Positions 46,920 through 56,558 of a stretch of DNA of 64,000 nt are shown here, piece after piece; the stretch's first letter is position 1, and each line of letters opens with the position of its first letter. The stretch comes from Cylindrospermum sp. NIES-4074 (lineage in GTDB: Bacteria > Cyanobacteriota > Cyanobacteriia > Cyanobacteriales > Nostocaceae), in the NCBI GenBank assembly GCA_003994795.1, contig AP018269.1, forward strand, positions 4,055,677-4,119,676, written 5' to 3'. The notes under the pieces are model-generated. The model saw only the letters and a list, made by a program, of their open reading frames with translations, was not told the DNA's origin and did not search any database. The translations under genes were made by a program, and so were the position numbers.

Positions 46920-47732
46920 ATGAAGTCTTATTTAGCCGCAGCTATTCAAATGACCAGTGTGCCCAATCTACAGAAAAATTTGGCACAGGCAGAGGAATTA
47001 ATTGATCTGGCTGTGCGTCAGGGTGCTGAATTGGTGGGGTTGCCAGAAAATTTCTCTTTTATGGGAGAGGAAAAAGACAAACTTAGCCAAGGAAATGCGA
47101 TCGCCTTAGAAACAGAAGCATTTCTCAAAAAAATGGCGCAGCGCTTCCAAATAACCATCCTGGGCGGCGGCTTTCCCGTTCCCGTAGATAGCACAGGCAA
47201 AGTTTACAACACCGCCTTACTCATTGACCGCAATGGTCAAGAACTCGCCCGCTACCACAAAGCACACCTCTTTGATGTTAACGTCCCCGACGGCAACACC
47301 TATCGAGAATCTAACACCGTCATGGCTGGTACCCAACTACCCCCCGTCTATTTCTCAGAAAAACTCGGTAATATAGGACTTTCAGTTTGCTACGATGTCC
47401 GCTTCCCCGAACTTTATCGCCATTTGTCAGACAAGGGAGCAGATGTGATATTTGTACCAGCCGCTTTCACAGCTTTAACTGGCAAAGACCATTGGCAAGT
47501 ATTACTACAAGCTAGAGCCATTGAAAATACTTGCTACCTGATTGCTCCCGCTCAAACCGGCACCCACTATGCCCGTCGTCAAACCCACGGACACGCTGTA
47601 ATAATTGACCCTTGGGGGACAATTTTAGCCGATGCAGGCGAACAACCAGGAGTGGCGATCGCCGAAATTAAACCCACCAGGCTCGAACAAGTCCGCCGGC
47701 AAATGCCATCTTTACAGCATCGAGTGTTTTAA
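46920..47732 (+). CDS. Carbon-nitrogen hydrolase (Nit1/omega-amidase type)
   Basis: The 270-residue nitrilase-superfamily enzyme has the Glu-Lys-Cys triad visible as E43 (LPENFSF), K114 (YHKAHLFDV) and C157 (SVCYDVRFPELY). The sequence, including GGFPVP and VPAAFTALTGKDHW, fits the Nit/NitFhit branch that hydrolyses deaminated glutathione or omega-amides; this is inference. The start at 46920 (MKSYLAAAIQMTS) was chosen over an upstream start whose 35 extra codons do not resemble the family. Confidence 0.9.
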   Translation: MKSYLAAAIQMTSVPNLQKNLAQAEELIDLAVRQGAELVGLPENFSFMGEEKDKLSQGNAIALETEAFLKKMAQRFQITILGGGFPVPVDSTGKVYNTALLIDRNGQELARYHKAHLFDVNVPDGNTYRESNTVMAGTQLPPVYFSEKLGNIGLSVCYDVRFPELYRHLSDKGADVIFVPAAFTALTGKDHWQVLLQARAIENTCYLIAPAQTGTHYARRQTHGHAVIIDPWGTILADAGEQPGVAIAEIKPTRLEQVRRQMPSLQHRVF

Positions 47733-47841
47733 TAACTTGGATAATTACCTGTCGTTCTGAACGCCCCACAACCGCTCAGAATGACAGTTTTTAACTTTAT
47801 TAAGATACAATTAACTTAATAATCAAACCTGGGTTTAGCTA

Positions 47842-48420
47842 ATGACAGTTACACTCATCGAACGAGAAACAGAACCAATCTTAATTAGCAGCCTAACCTG
47901 GCGAGAATTTAAAGCAGTCGAACAGCTAATCGACCGCCCAGGCGTTAGGCTGTCTTTTTTAGATGGAGTCTTGGAGATTCGCAAAGCACCAGGTAAAAAA
48001 CACGAAACCATCAAAGAACGAATTGGATCTTTAGTAGAAATTTATCTAGAATTTTTGGGGTTAGACTTTACGCCAACTGGCTCAATGACGCTAGAAAGTG
48101 AATCTGAAAAAGTCAAACGCGAAGCTCATGAATCTTATGAACTTGGAGCAAATAGAAAACGCCCTGATTTAGTCATTGAAGTGATTGTCACCAGTGGCGG
48201 AATTGACAAACTAGAAGCATACAAACGCCTGAAAATTCCTGAAGTTTGGTTTTGGATAAACGACCAATTATCGTTTTATAGCTTAGGGAATGAGGGATAT
48301 GAAACTGTTTCTAAATCGCAACTTTTACCCAATCTAGATATAGCTCTATTAATGCGCTGTATTAACATAGAAAACCATGCTCAAGCACTGCGGGAATTTC
48401 GATCTGGTATTGTGAATTGA
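47842..48420 (+). CDS. Uma2-family (DUF820) putative endonuclease
   Basis: This 192-residue protein is of the Uma2 family, which is greatly expanded in cyanobacteria. It has LISSLTWREFKAVEQLIDRPGVRLSFLDGVLEIRKAPGKKHETIKERI, then RKRPDLVIEVIVTSGGIDKLEAYKRLKIPEVWFW, the restriction-endonuclease-like fold with the DxxxE/VxK-type core. Catalytic function has rarely been shown. It is a single gene between nitrilase and TerB-type genes, with a clear gap on both sides. Confidence 0.9.
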   Translation: MTVTLIERETEPILISSLTWREFKAVEQLIDRPGVRLSFLDGVLEIRKAPGKKHETIKERIGSLVEIYLEFLGLDFTPTGSMTLESESEKVKREAHESYELGANRKRPDLVIEVIVTSGGIDKLEAYKRLKIPEVWFWINDQLSFYSLGNEGYETVSKSQLLPNLDIALLMRCINIENHAQALREFRSGIVN

Positions 48421-48543
48421 GTTATTATACTGACAGAGCGATCAACATGGGTTATGTATTAAAACAACAAATACTAACCTAACCATCCCCAGGACTTACC
48501 TCACCTACATTCCAAATTCAACTCACCTGATCTTTATTGAGTC

Positions 48544-49665
48544 ATGAGTCAACAGAACTTTTGGGAATCACTTACTAAGTCAGCAGCAGATTTCGGAAAA
48601 ACCATTGCTGATTCAGCCACACAAGCTACCCAAGCCGTAACAGACACCGCAGCCAAAGCTGGGGAAACTGTTGGCAATGCTACAGCACAAGCAAGTAAAG
48701 CCGCAGCAGAAGCAGCGACAAATATTGGAGGCTCAGTTAGCAGTGCTGTATCTCAATCAAGTGCAACTGTAGCAAAAACATTCATCAATGTGGGAAGTGC
48801 TGCTAATCAAGCCATACGAAATTGGGTCTGTTTTTCGGAAAATGATTCCTTGGCTTTTTACGGAGTGCTTTTCGCTGTTGCAGCAGCAGATGGCTCTATT
48901 GACGCAGAAGAGTTGAATCTTATTTTCAGTAGCCCAGACATAAGTAATATGTCTAAATCGGCTAAACAGCAAATACAAAATTACTCTGTTTCTCCACCTA
49001 ACTTGGAAGAAGCTTTAAAAAAGTTAGCTACAGCAGATGAGAAACTACGATTTGGTTTAATGTTCTATATCTTGAACATTGTTTGGGTAGACAAAGTTCT
49101 TAATGCAGGAGAAGAAAAGGCTATTGAATTAGCCCAAAAAGAGCTTGGTATCGCTACTGAACAAGTCAAAGCGATAGACGCATTTGTTCAAAAAATGGGA
49201 GAAATTCGTGAGCGCGGGTTAAATGATGACTATGCAATTAACTCCATAAAAGAGGCAACTGCAAGGCTAAAAAAAGTAGGTGTTCCCATTGAATCGTTTT
49301 CCACATCAGAAGAGGGATCTGACCTATACAACCTTTCAATGACCTACTCTGACGAGGTTTTCTGGGAAAAATTAGGAGGCTTGGCATTACAAGCGGGAAA
49401 GACAGTAGTTGAATCTGCGTTAACTCTTTACTATGTTTCCCAAGACCCAAAAGTTCCAGCTAAAGAAATATTGCTTATCGGTGGAACGTTAGCTTACTTC
49501 ATACTACCAATAGATGGCGTTCCCGACCTTATTCCAGGTGTGGGATTTACAGATGACTTAGCTGTATTAACAGCCGCCGTAGGTACAGTCGCCATGTGTA
49601 CCAATGTTGATGAAGCTAAAGAAGCTGCTAGGCAGAAAATGGGAGAATGGTTTGGCGATATATAG
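48544..49665 (+). CDS. TerB-like protein with C-terminal YkvA/DUF1232 domain
   Basis: The 373-residue protein has three parts. Residues 1-90 are an Ala/Thr/Ser-rich amphipathic stretch (KSAADFGKTIADSATQATQAVTDTAAKAGETVGNATAQAS), like LEA or apolipoprotein-type helices. Residues about 100-230 form a TerB-like helical domain (YGVLFAVAAADGSIDAEELNLIF, with the acidic D-G-S-x-D-x-E-E pattern). Residues about 270-365 contain a YkvA/DUF1232 segment (YFILPIDGVPDLIPGVGFTDDLAVLTAAVGTV) with a membrane-associated helix. A membrane-bound metal or stress sensor is a reasonable guess, but function is unknown. Confidence 0.8.
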   Translation: MSQQNFWESLTKSAADFGKTIADSATQATQAVTDTAAKAGETVGNATAQASKAAAEAATNIGGSVSSAVSQSSATVAKTFINVGSAANQAIRNWVCFSENDSLAFYGVLFAVAAADGSIDAEELNLIFSSPDISNMSKSAKQQIQNYSVSPPNLEEALKKLATADEKLRFGLMFYILNIVWVDKVLNAGEEKAIELAQKELGIATEQVKAIDAFVQKMGEIRERGLNDDYAINSIKEATARLKKVGVPIESFSTSEEGSDLYNLSMTYSDEVFWEKLGGLALQAGKTVVESALTLYYVSQDPKVPAKEILLIGGTLAYFILPIDGVPDLIPGVGFTDDLAVLTAAVGTVAMCTNVDEAKEAARQKMGEWFGDI

Positions 49666-49832
49666 AGAGAAATTGGACGATATCCTATTTACAGCAGTTT
49701 TCATCTATTTGAACCACATTTATCGTAGGGGCACAGCACTGCTGTGACCCTACCGTGTGGTCTATTCACCTGAAAATCGCTGTAAATTGAGGTGTTGTTG
49801 GCACAAGCTTAAATTTCTTCTAACAAAACAAA

Positions 49833-49867
49833 AAACCGGATAACTTATGCGTTACCCGGTTTATTTA
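49833..49867. terminator. Bidirectional terminator between TerB-type gene and fba
   Basis: AAACCGGATAAC (49833-49844) pairs with GTTACCCGGTTT (49851-49862), with one mismatch and a 6-base loop. A-rich sequence lies upstream and TTTATTTAT downstream, so it can end both converging transcripts. Confidence 0.8.
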
Positions 49868-49940
49868 TCTAAATATCAGAATTTTGATTCCTGTAAGGGC
49901 ATAACATTGCTATGCCCTATTTATTCTTCAGCAAATATAG

Positions 49941-51014
49941 TTAAACTTTAGCAGCAGCTTTAACCTTGAGTTCGCCTTTAGCATATTTAGCAGCGAAATC
50001 TTCCAAAGAAATCTGCTTAATCTTGCTAGCGTTGCCAGCGGTGCCAAATTCTTGATAGCGAGCTGCACAAACCTTCTGCATATATGTAATAGAAGGCTTG
50101 AGGAAGTGACGGGGGTCAAATTCCTTGGGATTTTTTGCCAAAGCTTCCCGTACCGCAGCAGTAATTGCTAAACGGTTATCGGTGTCAATATTTACCTTAC
50201 GCACACCGCTCTTGATACCTTTTTGAATTTCTTCTACAGGTACGCCGTAGGTTTCAGGAATTGCACCACCATATTGGTTAATTAGCGCCAACAAATCTTC
50301 AGGTACAGAAGAAGAACCGTGCATTACCAAGTGGGTGTTAGGCAGACGGCGGTGAATTTCTTCAATGCGGCTGATTGCCAAAATTTCCCCAGTTGGCTTG
50401 CGGGTAAACTTGTAAGCACCGTGGCTTGTGCCAATAGCAACAGCCAAAGCGTCTACTTGAGTTGCTTCTACGAACTCAACAGCTTGGTCGGGGTCAGTGA
50501 GCAATTGGGAGTGGTCGAGTGTGCCTTCAAAACCGTGACCATCTTCAGCTTCACCTGCACCTGTTTCCAGAGAACCCAAACAACCGAGTTCACCTTCAAC
50601 GCTGACACCCAAGGAGTGAGCTACATTCACTACTTCACGGGTGACATTGACGTTGTACTCGAAGCTAGCGGGGGTTTTAGCATCAGCTTCTAAAGAACCA
50701 TCCATCATCACGCTGGTGAAGTTGTTCTTAATTGCTGAGTAGCAGGTAGAAGGAGCATTACCATGATCTTGGTGCATGACAATGGGAATCTGAGGATAGG
50801 TTTCTACCGCTGCCAAAATCAGGTGACGCAAAAAGTTTTCGCCAGCATAATTACGAGCGCCACGAGAAGCTTGTAAAATTACGGGGCTATCTGTCTCTAC
50901 AGCAGCCTTCAGGATTGCCTGAATCTGCTCCAAATTGTTAACGTTAAAAGCTGGGATGCCGTAACCGTTTTCAGCTGCGTGATCCAACAGTAGCCGCAGT
51001 GGTACAAGCGCCAT
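49941..51014 (-). CDS. fba: Class II fructose-bisphosphate aldolase
   Basis: The 357-residue zinc aldolase cleaves or forms fructose-1,6-bisphosphate and also serves the Calvin cycle (sedoheptulose-1,7-bisphosphate) in cyanobacteria. It has [12 protein letters not shown], the zinc and catalytic site HQDHG (81-85, D83 the likely acid/base residue) and [11 protein letters not shown]. The Calvin-cycle-type length and the C-terminal [15 protein letters not shown] are typical of the cyanobacterial class II enzyme. It is monocistronic by layout, with the bidirectional terminator 79 bp downstream. Confidence 0.96.
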   Translation of the reverse strand: MALVPLRLLLDHAAENGYGIPAFNVNNLEQIQAILKAAVETDSPVILQASRGARNYAGENFLRHLILAAVETYPQIPIVMHQDHGNAPSTCYSAIKNNFTSVMMDGSLEADAKTPASFEYNVNVTREVVNVAHSLGVSVEGELGCLGSLETGAGEAEDGHGFEGTLDHSQLLTDPDQAVEFVEATQVDALAVAIGTSHGAYKFTRKPTGEILAISRIEEIHRRLPNTHLVMHGSSSVPEDLLALINQYGGAIPETYGVPVEEIQKGIKSGVRKVNIDTDNRLAITAAVREALAKNPKEFDPRHFLKPSITYMQKVCAARYQEFGTAGNASKIKQISLEDFAAKYAKGELKVKAAAKV

Positions 51015-51466
51015 AGATAGTCCTCCTAATGTGGTTATCAGCTAGTCGGTTTGAGAGAAGCGTAAGCAATACGCTAAATCTTAATAGTTTTTTCAACTTA
51101 TAGGAAATTATAACTAGTGGCGGGTGCTTATGTTGAAAAACTTTGCGGCATCACTCATAAATATGCCCGATGCTTGCCATACGGGACTGTACGGTAGGCT
51201 ACTCTGTGGTTAGGGCGAATGGTAGCTTTGGCTGCGAGATGGTTATGGCGATTGCCTCCGGCCCTGCCGTGCCGAACGCTACGCGGGCGGGTAAGCGATC
51301 GCACTTTTCACCTGAAAACCCCATCAAAATGCGAGTATCCCAGCCTGTAATCAAAGCTGATGTTGTTTTCTATTTTTGTGAGCATCATGAAGATACGACA
51401 AAGTGGGCGATTTACCCATCTTGCTCAAACTCTGTAACTGCGATCGCTAGTTTTTAGCGTGGTTTT
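51015..51466. other. Gene-less interval upstream of fba
   Basis: The first part (51015-51130) presumably holds the fba promoter. From about 51170 it contains dispersed GC-rich repeats (GCCTCCGGCCCTGCCGTGCC, CTACGCGGGCGGGTAAGCGA) and a HIP1-type octamer. A 95-codon frame across it is repeat-derived and not called. Confidence 0.5.
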
Positions 51467-52192
51467 TTATCCTTCAAATGCCCGTAGAGCATCAGCTTCA
51501 AGTTGCTTGTCATCCAGAGCTATTTGGGTGCTGACAAACTGTGTTTGTCGCTCAGTTAACAACAAACTTATGGCCATTACGAACTCAGATCCGCTACCAG
51601 CAAGTGTACCTACTAAAGACGAGGGTATAGCATTACCAATCAGAGCCACAACTGTTCCCACAAATAACCACGGCCATTTCAATCTAATCCAGATGCCAAT
51701 GCCAATTAATAGCATAAACAAATTGACCACAATGGTGGTGATAGGTGGGCCGCTCACGTTAGCAACGGTATAACGCAAGATGTCCGCAAACCTCACTGGA
51801 ACCAAATCAAGCCCTATATAGTGGGTGGTAACATCTACACCAGCAATTCCTAACGCGATTACCCAGGATAAAACGCGCACTGCTGCATTAGCCCAACCAG
51901 CACCAGCGCGGTGAGCGATTTCAACACCAATCACAATAAATAGAGGCACAACTACATAGTGCAAGAGAAAGCGCACCATACTCAGAGTTTCTAAAAGCTC
52001 TCCTTCACCAATCAGGCTGCCTATTGAAAGAATGAGATTGTCATAGCTAATACTTGCTAGCACTATGGGTAACACAATCATCGGTAAGCTCCTAGATTGA
52101 CGCCACAGACGAATTGTCCCACCCAATAATACCCATTCCATCAGGGCAATACTTAAATGTGCAAAGGAATAAATTGAGAAAATTTTATTCAT
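51467..52192 (-). CDS. Multi-pass membrane protein of unknown function
   Basis: The 241-residue protein has about seven membrane segments (FAHLSIALMEWVLLGGTI; LPMIVLPIVLASISYDNLIL; FLLHYVVVPLFIVIGVEI; VLSWVIALGIAGVDVTTHY; ITTIVVNLFMLLIGIGIWI; LFVGTVVALIGNAIP) and a short charged C-terminal tail. No family was recognised. Start at 52192 (MNKIFSIY) is preferred over the in-frame ATG 25 codons upstream because the first membrane helix follows directly. A promoter region of 243 bp separates it from the next minus-strand gene. Confidence 0.7.
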   Translation of the reverse strand: MNKIFSIYSFAHLSIALMEWVLLGGTIRLWRQSRSLPMIVLPIVLASISYDNLILSIGSLIGEGELLETLSMVRFLLHYVVVPLFIVIGVEIAHRAGAGWANAAVRVLSWVIALGIAGVDVTTHYIGLDLVPVRFADILRYTVANVSGPPITTIVVNLFMLLIGIGIWIRLKWPWLFVGTVVALIGNAIPSSLVGTLAGSGSEFVMAISLLLTERQTQFVSTQIALDDKQLEADALRAFEG

Positions 52193-52375
52193 ATTATTAT
52201 TCAAGTTAAGTAGATTTACATAATAGAAGGGAAATATATTGCGTTTTGTAAAATGGCTGAAACTCAACCATAATCTCGCATTGAGGTAAAATTACATTCT
52301 GTTACATGATTTGATTTTTTTCAGCCTACCTATTTTTTTCTCACTCAATGCTTATGAATTAATCTCAGGTTAGAG

Positions 52376-52407
52376 GCAATCTTCCCAGATTGTGTTGGGA
52401 AGATTGC
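52376..52407. terminator. 12-bp perfect stem-loop after the 52510 gene
   Basis: GCAATCTTCCCA and TGGGAAGATTGC pair around an 8-base loop. It is about 100 bp beyond the stop of the minus-strand gene at 52510. On the plus strand CTGAATTTT follows; on the minus strand there is no T-run, so termination is uncertain. Confidence 0.45.
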
Positions 52408-52509
52408 TGAATTTTAGTCGCTTTAGTTCATCTTCAATATTTAGCTGACTAAAACCTATTCTCTGTAGCTGGAATAACAGCTATATCATCTGTTATCAGA
52501 AACTTAAGG

Positions 52510-52965
52510 TTAGAGGAAATCAGTGCTTAAGTTAACGCAAAACTTGGTCTTAAGAATCGGACTAAAATTACTTCCCTGTGCCGCATAGGTTGTTGGCCCA
52601 GCTTTTAAAGCAGCAGGCCCACCACAGGCTTTAACTAAGTCAGTACCATTCTGCACTTTAGTATTTACACAACCGAATTCGCGTACTCCATCAGGGCCAG
52701 TAATTGCAATCGAATTTATTGTTCCAGTTTCACCAGCAGGCAAGGAAAGCACAGCAGAGCGAACGGTAATTGGAGCCGGCACACTAGTTTTTACGCTGAA
52801 GTTGAAACCGCCCTTCTTAATTTTGGCGCATTCTTGGATTGCGTCAACCAAAGTAGGTAAGGGTTTAGGTGTATCTGCCGCAGCAGACAAGGGACTGGCA
52901 ATTAGCGCAACACTAAAGACAAAGATCAACACTGCGATCGCATTAATCCATTTACCTAATTTCAT
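52510..52965 (-). CDS. Secreted hypothetical protein
   Basis: The 151-residue protein has a clear signal peptide (INAIAVLIFVFSVALIASPLSAAA, cleavage near residue 30). The mature part contains four Cys (QECAKI, EFGCVN, KACGG, KFCVN) that could make two disulfides, and beta-rich text (FNFSVKTSVPAPITVRSAVLSLPAG). No family is recognised. It stands alone with empty flanks of 240-500 bp. Confidence 0.7.
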   Translation of the reverse strand: MKLGKWINAIAVLIFVFSVALIASPLSAAADTPKPLPTLVDAIQECAKIKKGGFNFSVKTSVPAPITVRSAVLSLPAGETGTINSIAITGPDGVREFGCVNTKVQNGTDLVKACGGPAALKAGPTTYAAQGSNFSPILKTKFCVNLSTDFL

Positions 52966-53216
52966 TTTGAAGACTCCCTTTGTTTCTGAGTTTTTATCTA
53001 AGGATTCAGGTTTACCCTTGATCCTCTACACTTTAAGGACGATCACTAAAGTCAATTACTGATGCAATGCCCTATGTGTAGTTATCGGAGTTCCTAAGAA
53101 ATTTATGCAAGTTTGTCAATAATTTTACATTTCTTGATTTCTTACTCTGATTCACCAACACCCATTGTTTCTCTTTTAATTGCTCTCAAGTTCCATCAAT
53201 TGGCGATCGCTACGCG

Positions 53217-53313
53217 GGTGCTGTTGCCCAACCATCCTTTTAGGATGGTTGCACCGTGCCAAAGGCACGGTGAAGGCTTGCTGGATACAGCAAGCCTTGG
53301 CAACATACGCACC
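53217..53313. repeat. Cloverleaf-like cluster of perfect hairpins
   Basis: Three consecutive perfect hairpins occur: AACCATCCT/AGGATGGTT (53230-53250, loop TTT), CACCGTGCC/GGCACGGTG (53252-53272, loop AAA) and AAGGCTTGCTG/CAGCAAGCCTT (53273-53298, loop GATA). They are enclosed by an outer stem TGTTGCC/GGCAACA (53222-53228 and 53299-53305), extended by GGTGC/GCACC (53217-53221 and 53309-53313) across a 3-base bulge. The whole forms a four-way junction of 97 nt. It lies upstream of the secreted-protein gene (53041-53477 is otherwise gene-less and repeat-rich). Confidence 0.8.
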
Positions 53314-53477
53314 ATCGCTTCCAGCGGGGCGTAGCCCATCGCACTCTTCCCGCCACCATACCAAATGCGATCGCCTCCACCACGCTACGCAATCGCCTTT
53401 CTTTATCTCCCCAAACACAACAATGCTCGCCGCTGCCTTCATATTCGTGGCATCAGCGAGCATCTATTCCTGAAAAA

Positions 53478-53549
<72 letters not shown>

Positions 53550-53609
53550 TTTTGTAATTTGCAACTTTCCAAGTATACCCCTAAAACCCTGTGCTTTGTC
53601 AAGGGGTTT

Positions 53610-54479
53610 TTAGAAAAAATTTGCTGTTAATCGGAAAGAAGCTGTACAACTAGCTCCTGGCGCTAATACAGTTAGGTTATCACCAGTGTTTAGGGCATTG
53701 CGGGTGGCAGTCCAAGGCTCTAGACAATAGAATTCTTTGCCTTTGACAGTCCAAAACACCAGCCAGGTGTAGATATCATCGTAATCCAGGGTCAGCTTTA
53801 ATTTCCGGCTGTTATCTGTCACAGAGGCAGATTTACTGGTTAGCCCTCCAAAGGCGAAATCTATTTCATCCTGGTTAAAGTCAAATTTGCCGTTGAAGGA
53901 GTGGAATTCTTTAGTTTTATTGTCTTGATACCGAAGGGAGGGAATTGCCACCTCTAGCTGATTTTTATCGCCACACAGGAAGTAGGGATGGAAACCAGCC
54001 GAAAATGGCATTGGTTTCGCTGACAGATTTTTATACTCTTGGTGAACTTCTAAAGTATTGCCTTGGAGTTGGTAGGTGAAAGCTAGTTGAAAGTCAAAAG
54101 GATAAACTGCCTTTGTTTCCTCGTTGCTGTTGAGGACGACGGTGAGGCTAGCTTTATCTTGAGTTGCTTGCTGAGTTACGTCCCAAGGCAGTTCACGAGC
54201 AAAGCCGTGTTGTTTGAGAGTATACCGTTGACCGTTATGGGTGTAGATATTATCTGGTAAATTACCGCAGATGGGAAACAAAATCGGGTTTCCCCCTCTA
54301 ACGCTCAATTCAGGATGAGTAAAGCGTTCAGTGTCCAGATAAAAAATTTCTTGCCCTTGAATGCGCCAACGGGTAATGATACCACCCCGTTCTGGTACAA
54401 CTTCTATTTGGGCATCGGCAACTTCATCAGAAAGAATGTAAGTCTTGTATTGTTGCTGTTGCAGGGAAATGTTATACAC
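53610..54479 (-). CDS. Aldose 1-epimerase-like protein
   Basis: The 289-residue protein is of the galactose mutarotase superfamily, with IEVVPERGGIITRW near the start, NPILFPICGNLPDN (substrate-binding Arg replaced by the GNLPDN context), GFARELPWDV, FSAGFHPYFLCG with the conserved His, and FYCLEPWTATRNALNTGD. It most resembles the YeaD/LacX-like branch acting on hexose-6-phosphates or on unknown sugars. It lies downstream of pdhA on the same strand but across 220 bp of repeats, so co-transcription is doubtful. Confidence 0.85.
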   Translation of the reverse strand: MYNISLQQQQYKTYILSDEVADAQIEVVPERGGIITRWRIQGQEIFYLDTERFTHPELSVRGGNPILFPICGNLPDNIYTHNGQRYTLKQHGFARELPWDVTQQATQDKASLTVVLNSNEETKAVYPFDFQLAFTYQLQGNTLEVHQEYKNLSAKPMPFSAGFHPYFLCGDKNQLEVAIPSLRYQDNKTKEFHSFNGKFDFNQDEIDFAFGGLTSKSASVTDNSRKLKLTLDYDDIYTWLVFWTVKGKEFYCLEPWTATRNALNTGDNLTVLAPGASCTASFRLTANFF

Positions 54480-54499
54480 AAATTTTAGTCCTAAAGTTA

Positions 54500-54699
54500 A
54501 GGGAAGCTTTGAGTGATGAGTCTTGAGTTTTGAGCCTTATTTCTCAACACTCAACACTCAGCACTCTCTAAGTTCAGGAAAGCTTTGAGTGATGAGTCTT
54601 AAGTTTTGAGCCTTATTTCTCAGCACTCAGCACTCAGCACTCAGCACTCAGCACTCAGCACTCAGCACTCAACACTCAGCACTCAGCACTCAGCACTGC
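54500..54699. repeat. Duplicated segment ending in a CACTCAG heptamer array
   Basis: A unit of about 66 bp (GAAGCTTTGAGTGATGAGTC to CTTATTTCTCA) occurs twice, beginning near 54502 and 54579. Each copy runs into tandem heptamers of the type CACTCAG; the second array has about ten units. This is a typical cyanobacterial short tandem repeat, between pdhA and the epimerase gene. Confidence 0.85.
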
Positions 54700-55737
54700 T
54701 TACTCGTCTTCAGCAAACACGAAGCGATACAGTTCGCTGGGGTCTGGTTCGGGGCTGCTTTCAGCGAATTTAACAGCGTCGTCAATTACATTTTGAATCT
54801 TGCGCTCAATGTCTTTGAGTTCTGCCTGATCTGCTAACTTTGTTTCTAAGATGTAGGCTGCAAGCTTCTTAATTGGGTCACGGGCAAACCAAAATTCTTT
54901 CTCAGCTTTGCTCCGCAGTTCGTCTGGGTCTGCTAGAGAGTGACCCCGGAAGCGGTAGGTTAAGGCTTCGATTAAGGTAGGGCCTTCACCTGCACGGGCA
55001 CGAGCGACGGCTTCTTGAGCGACAGCACGCACTGCCAAAACATCCATCCCGTCTACTTCCACGCCTACCATGTTGAATACACTGGCTTTTTTGTAAATTT
55101 CTGGCTGGGAAGTTGCGCGATCGTGAGCCATACCAATTGCCCACTTATTATTTTCTACCACAAAAAGAATTGGCAGTTTCCATAAAGCTGCCATATTTAA
55201 GGTTTCAAAAAACTGACCGTTGTTAGAAGCACCATCACCAAAGAAGCAAGCAGTTACTTGGTCGGCGTTTTTATCTCCCAGCACTTCGCGGCGATATTTG
55301 CTTTGAAAAGCTGCACCAGATGCGACGGGAATACCTTCAGCCACGAAAGCATAGCCACCTAACAAGCGATGTTCAGCAGAAAACATATGCATGGAACCAC
55401 CGCGCCCTTTGCTGCACCCTGTGGCTTTACCAAATAATTCTGCCATTACCTCTCTGGCTGGGACTCCGGCACTCAAAGCATGAACGTGGTCGCGGTAGGT
55501 GCTGGAAACAAAGTCTTCGCCCGGTCTCATGGCTCCTCTGATGATACCGCTGGAAACGGCTTCTTGTCCGTTGTAGAGGTGGACAAAACCAAACATTTTG
55601 CCCCTATAGTACATTTCGGCGCATTTGTCTTCAAAAAAGCGCCCTAATGTCATGTCTTCGTACAACCGCAACGCTTCTTCTTTGGTGATTTGGACGGTGG
55701 CAGTATTAAATTCGGGTAACGTGCGTTCTTGAACCAT
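54700..55737 (-). CDS. pdhA: Pyruvate dehydrogenase E1 component, alpha subunit
   Basis: The 345-residue alpha subunit of the alpha2beta2 E1 enzyme decarboxylates pyruvate with thiamine diphosphate in the pyruvate dehydrogenase complex. The thiamine motif runs from [14 protein letters not shown] (167-180) to ENNKWAIG (about 195-202). The phosphorylation-loop region [15 protein letters not shown] is conserved. Cyanobacterial pdhA is usually separate from pdhB, as here, where no other complex genes are nearby. Confidence 0.95.
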   Translation of the reverse strand: MVQERTLPEFNTATVQITKEEALRLYEDMTLGRFFEDKCAEMYYRGKMFGFVHLYNGQEAVSSGIIRGAMRPGEDFVSSTYRDHVHALSAGVPAREVMAELFGKATGCSKGRGGSMHMFSAEHRLLGGYAFVAEGIPVASGAAFQSKYRREVLGDKNADQVTACFFGDGASNNGQFFETLNMAALWKLPILFVVENNKWAIGMAHDRATSQPEIYKKASVFNMVGVEVDGMDVLAVRAVAQEAVARARAGEGPTLIEALTYRFRGHSLADPDELRSKAEKEFWFARDPIKKLAAYILETKLADQAELKDIERKIQNVIDDAVKFAESSPEPDPSELYRFVFAEDE

Positions 55738-56558
55738 TATTTTGGAATATCCCTGTTGTACGAGTTAAAACTACGGTTTTAAATGAAGTTGCTCTCATTT
55801 AACGTTAGCTGTTAACCAGCTAGCATTGGCAAGATTTCACAGTCAAGTCTTATTTATGCACCAAAAAAGGAATATAGGGAATGGGTAATTTTTGAATTTT
55901 TCAACCCCATCAGGTAAAATCCGCCGCTTTTTGTGTTCCCCATTCGCTTCCTTCATAGGGTAGCAGTCAGGATAGCTGGCTTTCTGCATATCCATTAACA
56001 ATTTAGAGAAAATGGCGGGGAAAGCATATCTACCTAGTACAGCTTGGCTTAAATAGACCAACTATTCAAAATTAGTGAAAAGCTGATAAATTAAGGCTTT
56101 TGAATTTTGAATGAGAGAATTTTCTCTTTTGCCTTGGGGTACTAACTAGATAATTGTCATTAAGATCCAATCATGATATAGTTCTTTTCTCTGGTTAACA
56201 TGATCAACCCGCGTCAGTGGTGCTTTGCTCATTGCATACCTGGGATCAGCTCAAAAAGAAGAATAAATCATAGATTCTGACGATCGCAACTCCTATGCCA
56301 CCACTAAAAGCAGTTATCTTGTTTGACGGTGTTGAAGGCGGATGGTAGTTGTGTTCAACTAAAAAATACTAAGAATTAAAACAAACAGCTGACGCTTTAT
56401 AGGCGATCGCTAAAAATTAATACTAAAATATGACTCAAATTTCTGGTAGGCTCAAGACGAGATGTTGCAAGATACACTTGTAGTGTGACTTCAACACGGT
56501 ATTATTGACGCTATTATTATGGCACGGTTTTACATGCCTGGAATGCTCTAGGTGAATT
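55738..56558. other. Gene-less divergent interval pdhA / ftn2
   Basis: These 821 bp hold the promoters of two divergent genes. A 72-codon minus-strand frame (55843-56061) has an ATG but no recognisable family and is not called. A 17-codon frame at 56296 (MPPLKAVILFDGVEGGW) recalls a HAD N-terminus but stops at once. One HIP1-type octamer lies near 56403. Confidence 0.5.

Noticed and set aside
51170..51457. 95-codon frame upstream of fba
   Set aside because: It crosses GC-rich dispersed repeats and has no family resemblance.
53176..53473. Two overlapping antiparallel frames of about 95 codons
   Set aside because: Both arise from the palindrome cluster and neighbouring repeats next to the tRNA gene.
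54600..54699. Heptamer array as a CRISPR or origin iteron set
   Set aside because: Units of CACTCAG without spacers or AT-rich unwinding region; similar strings are frequent in this genome group.
56296..56349. Short frame MPPLKAVILFDG as a HAD gene start
   Set aside because: It stops after 17 codons and no continuation is found in other frames.
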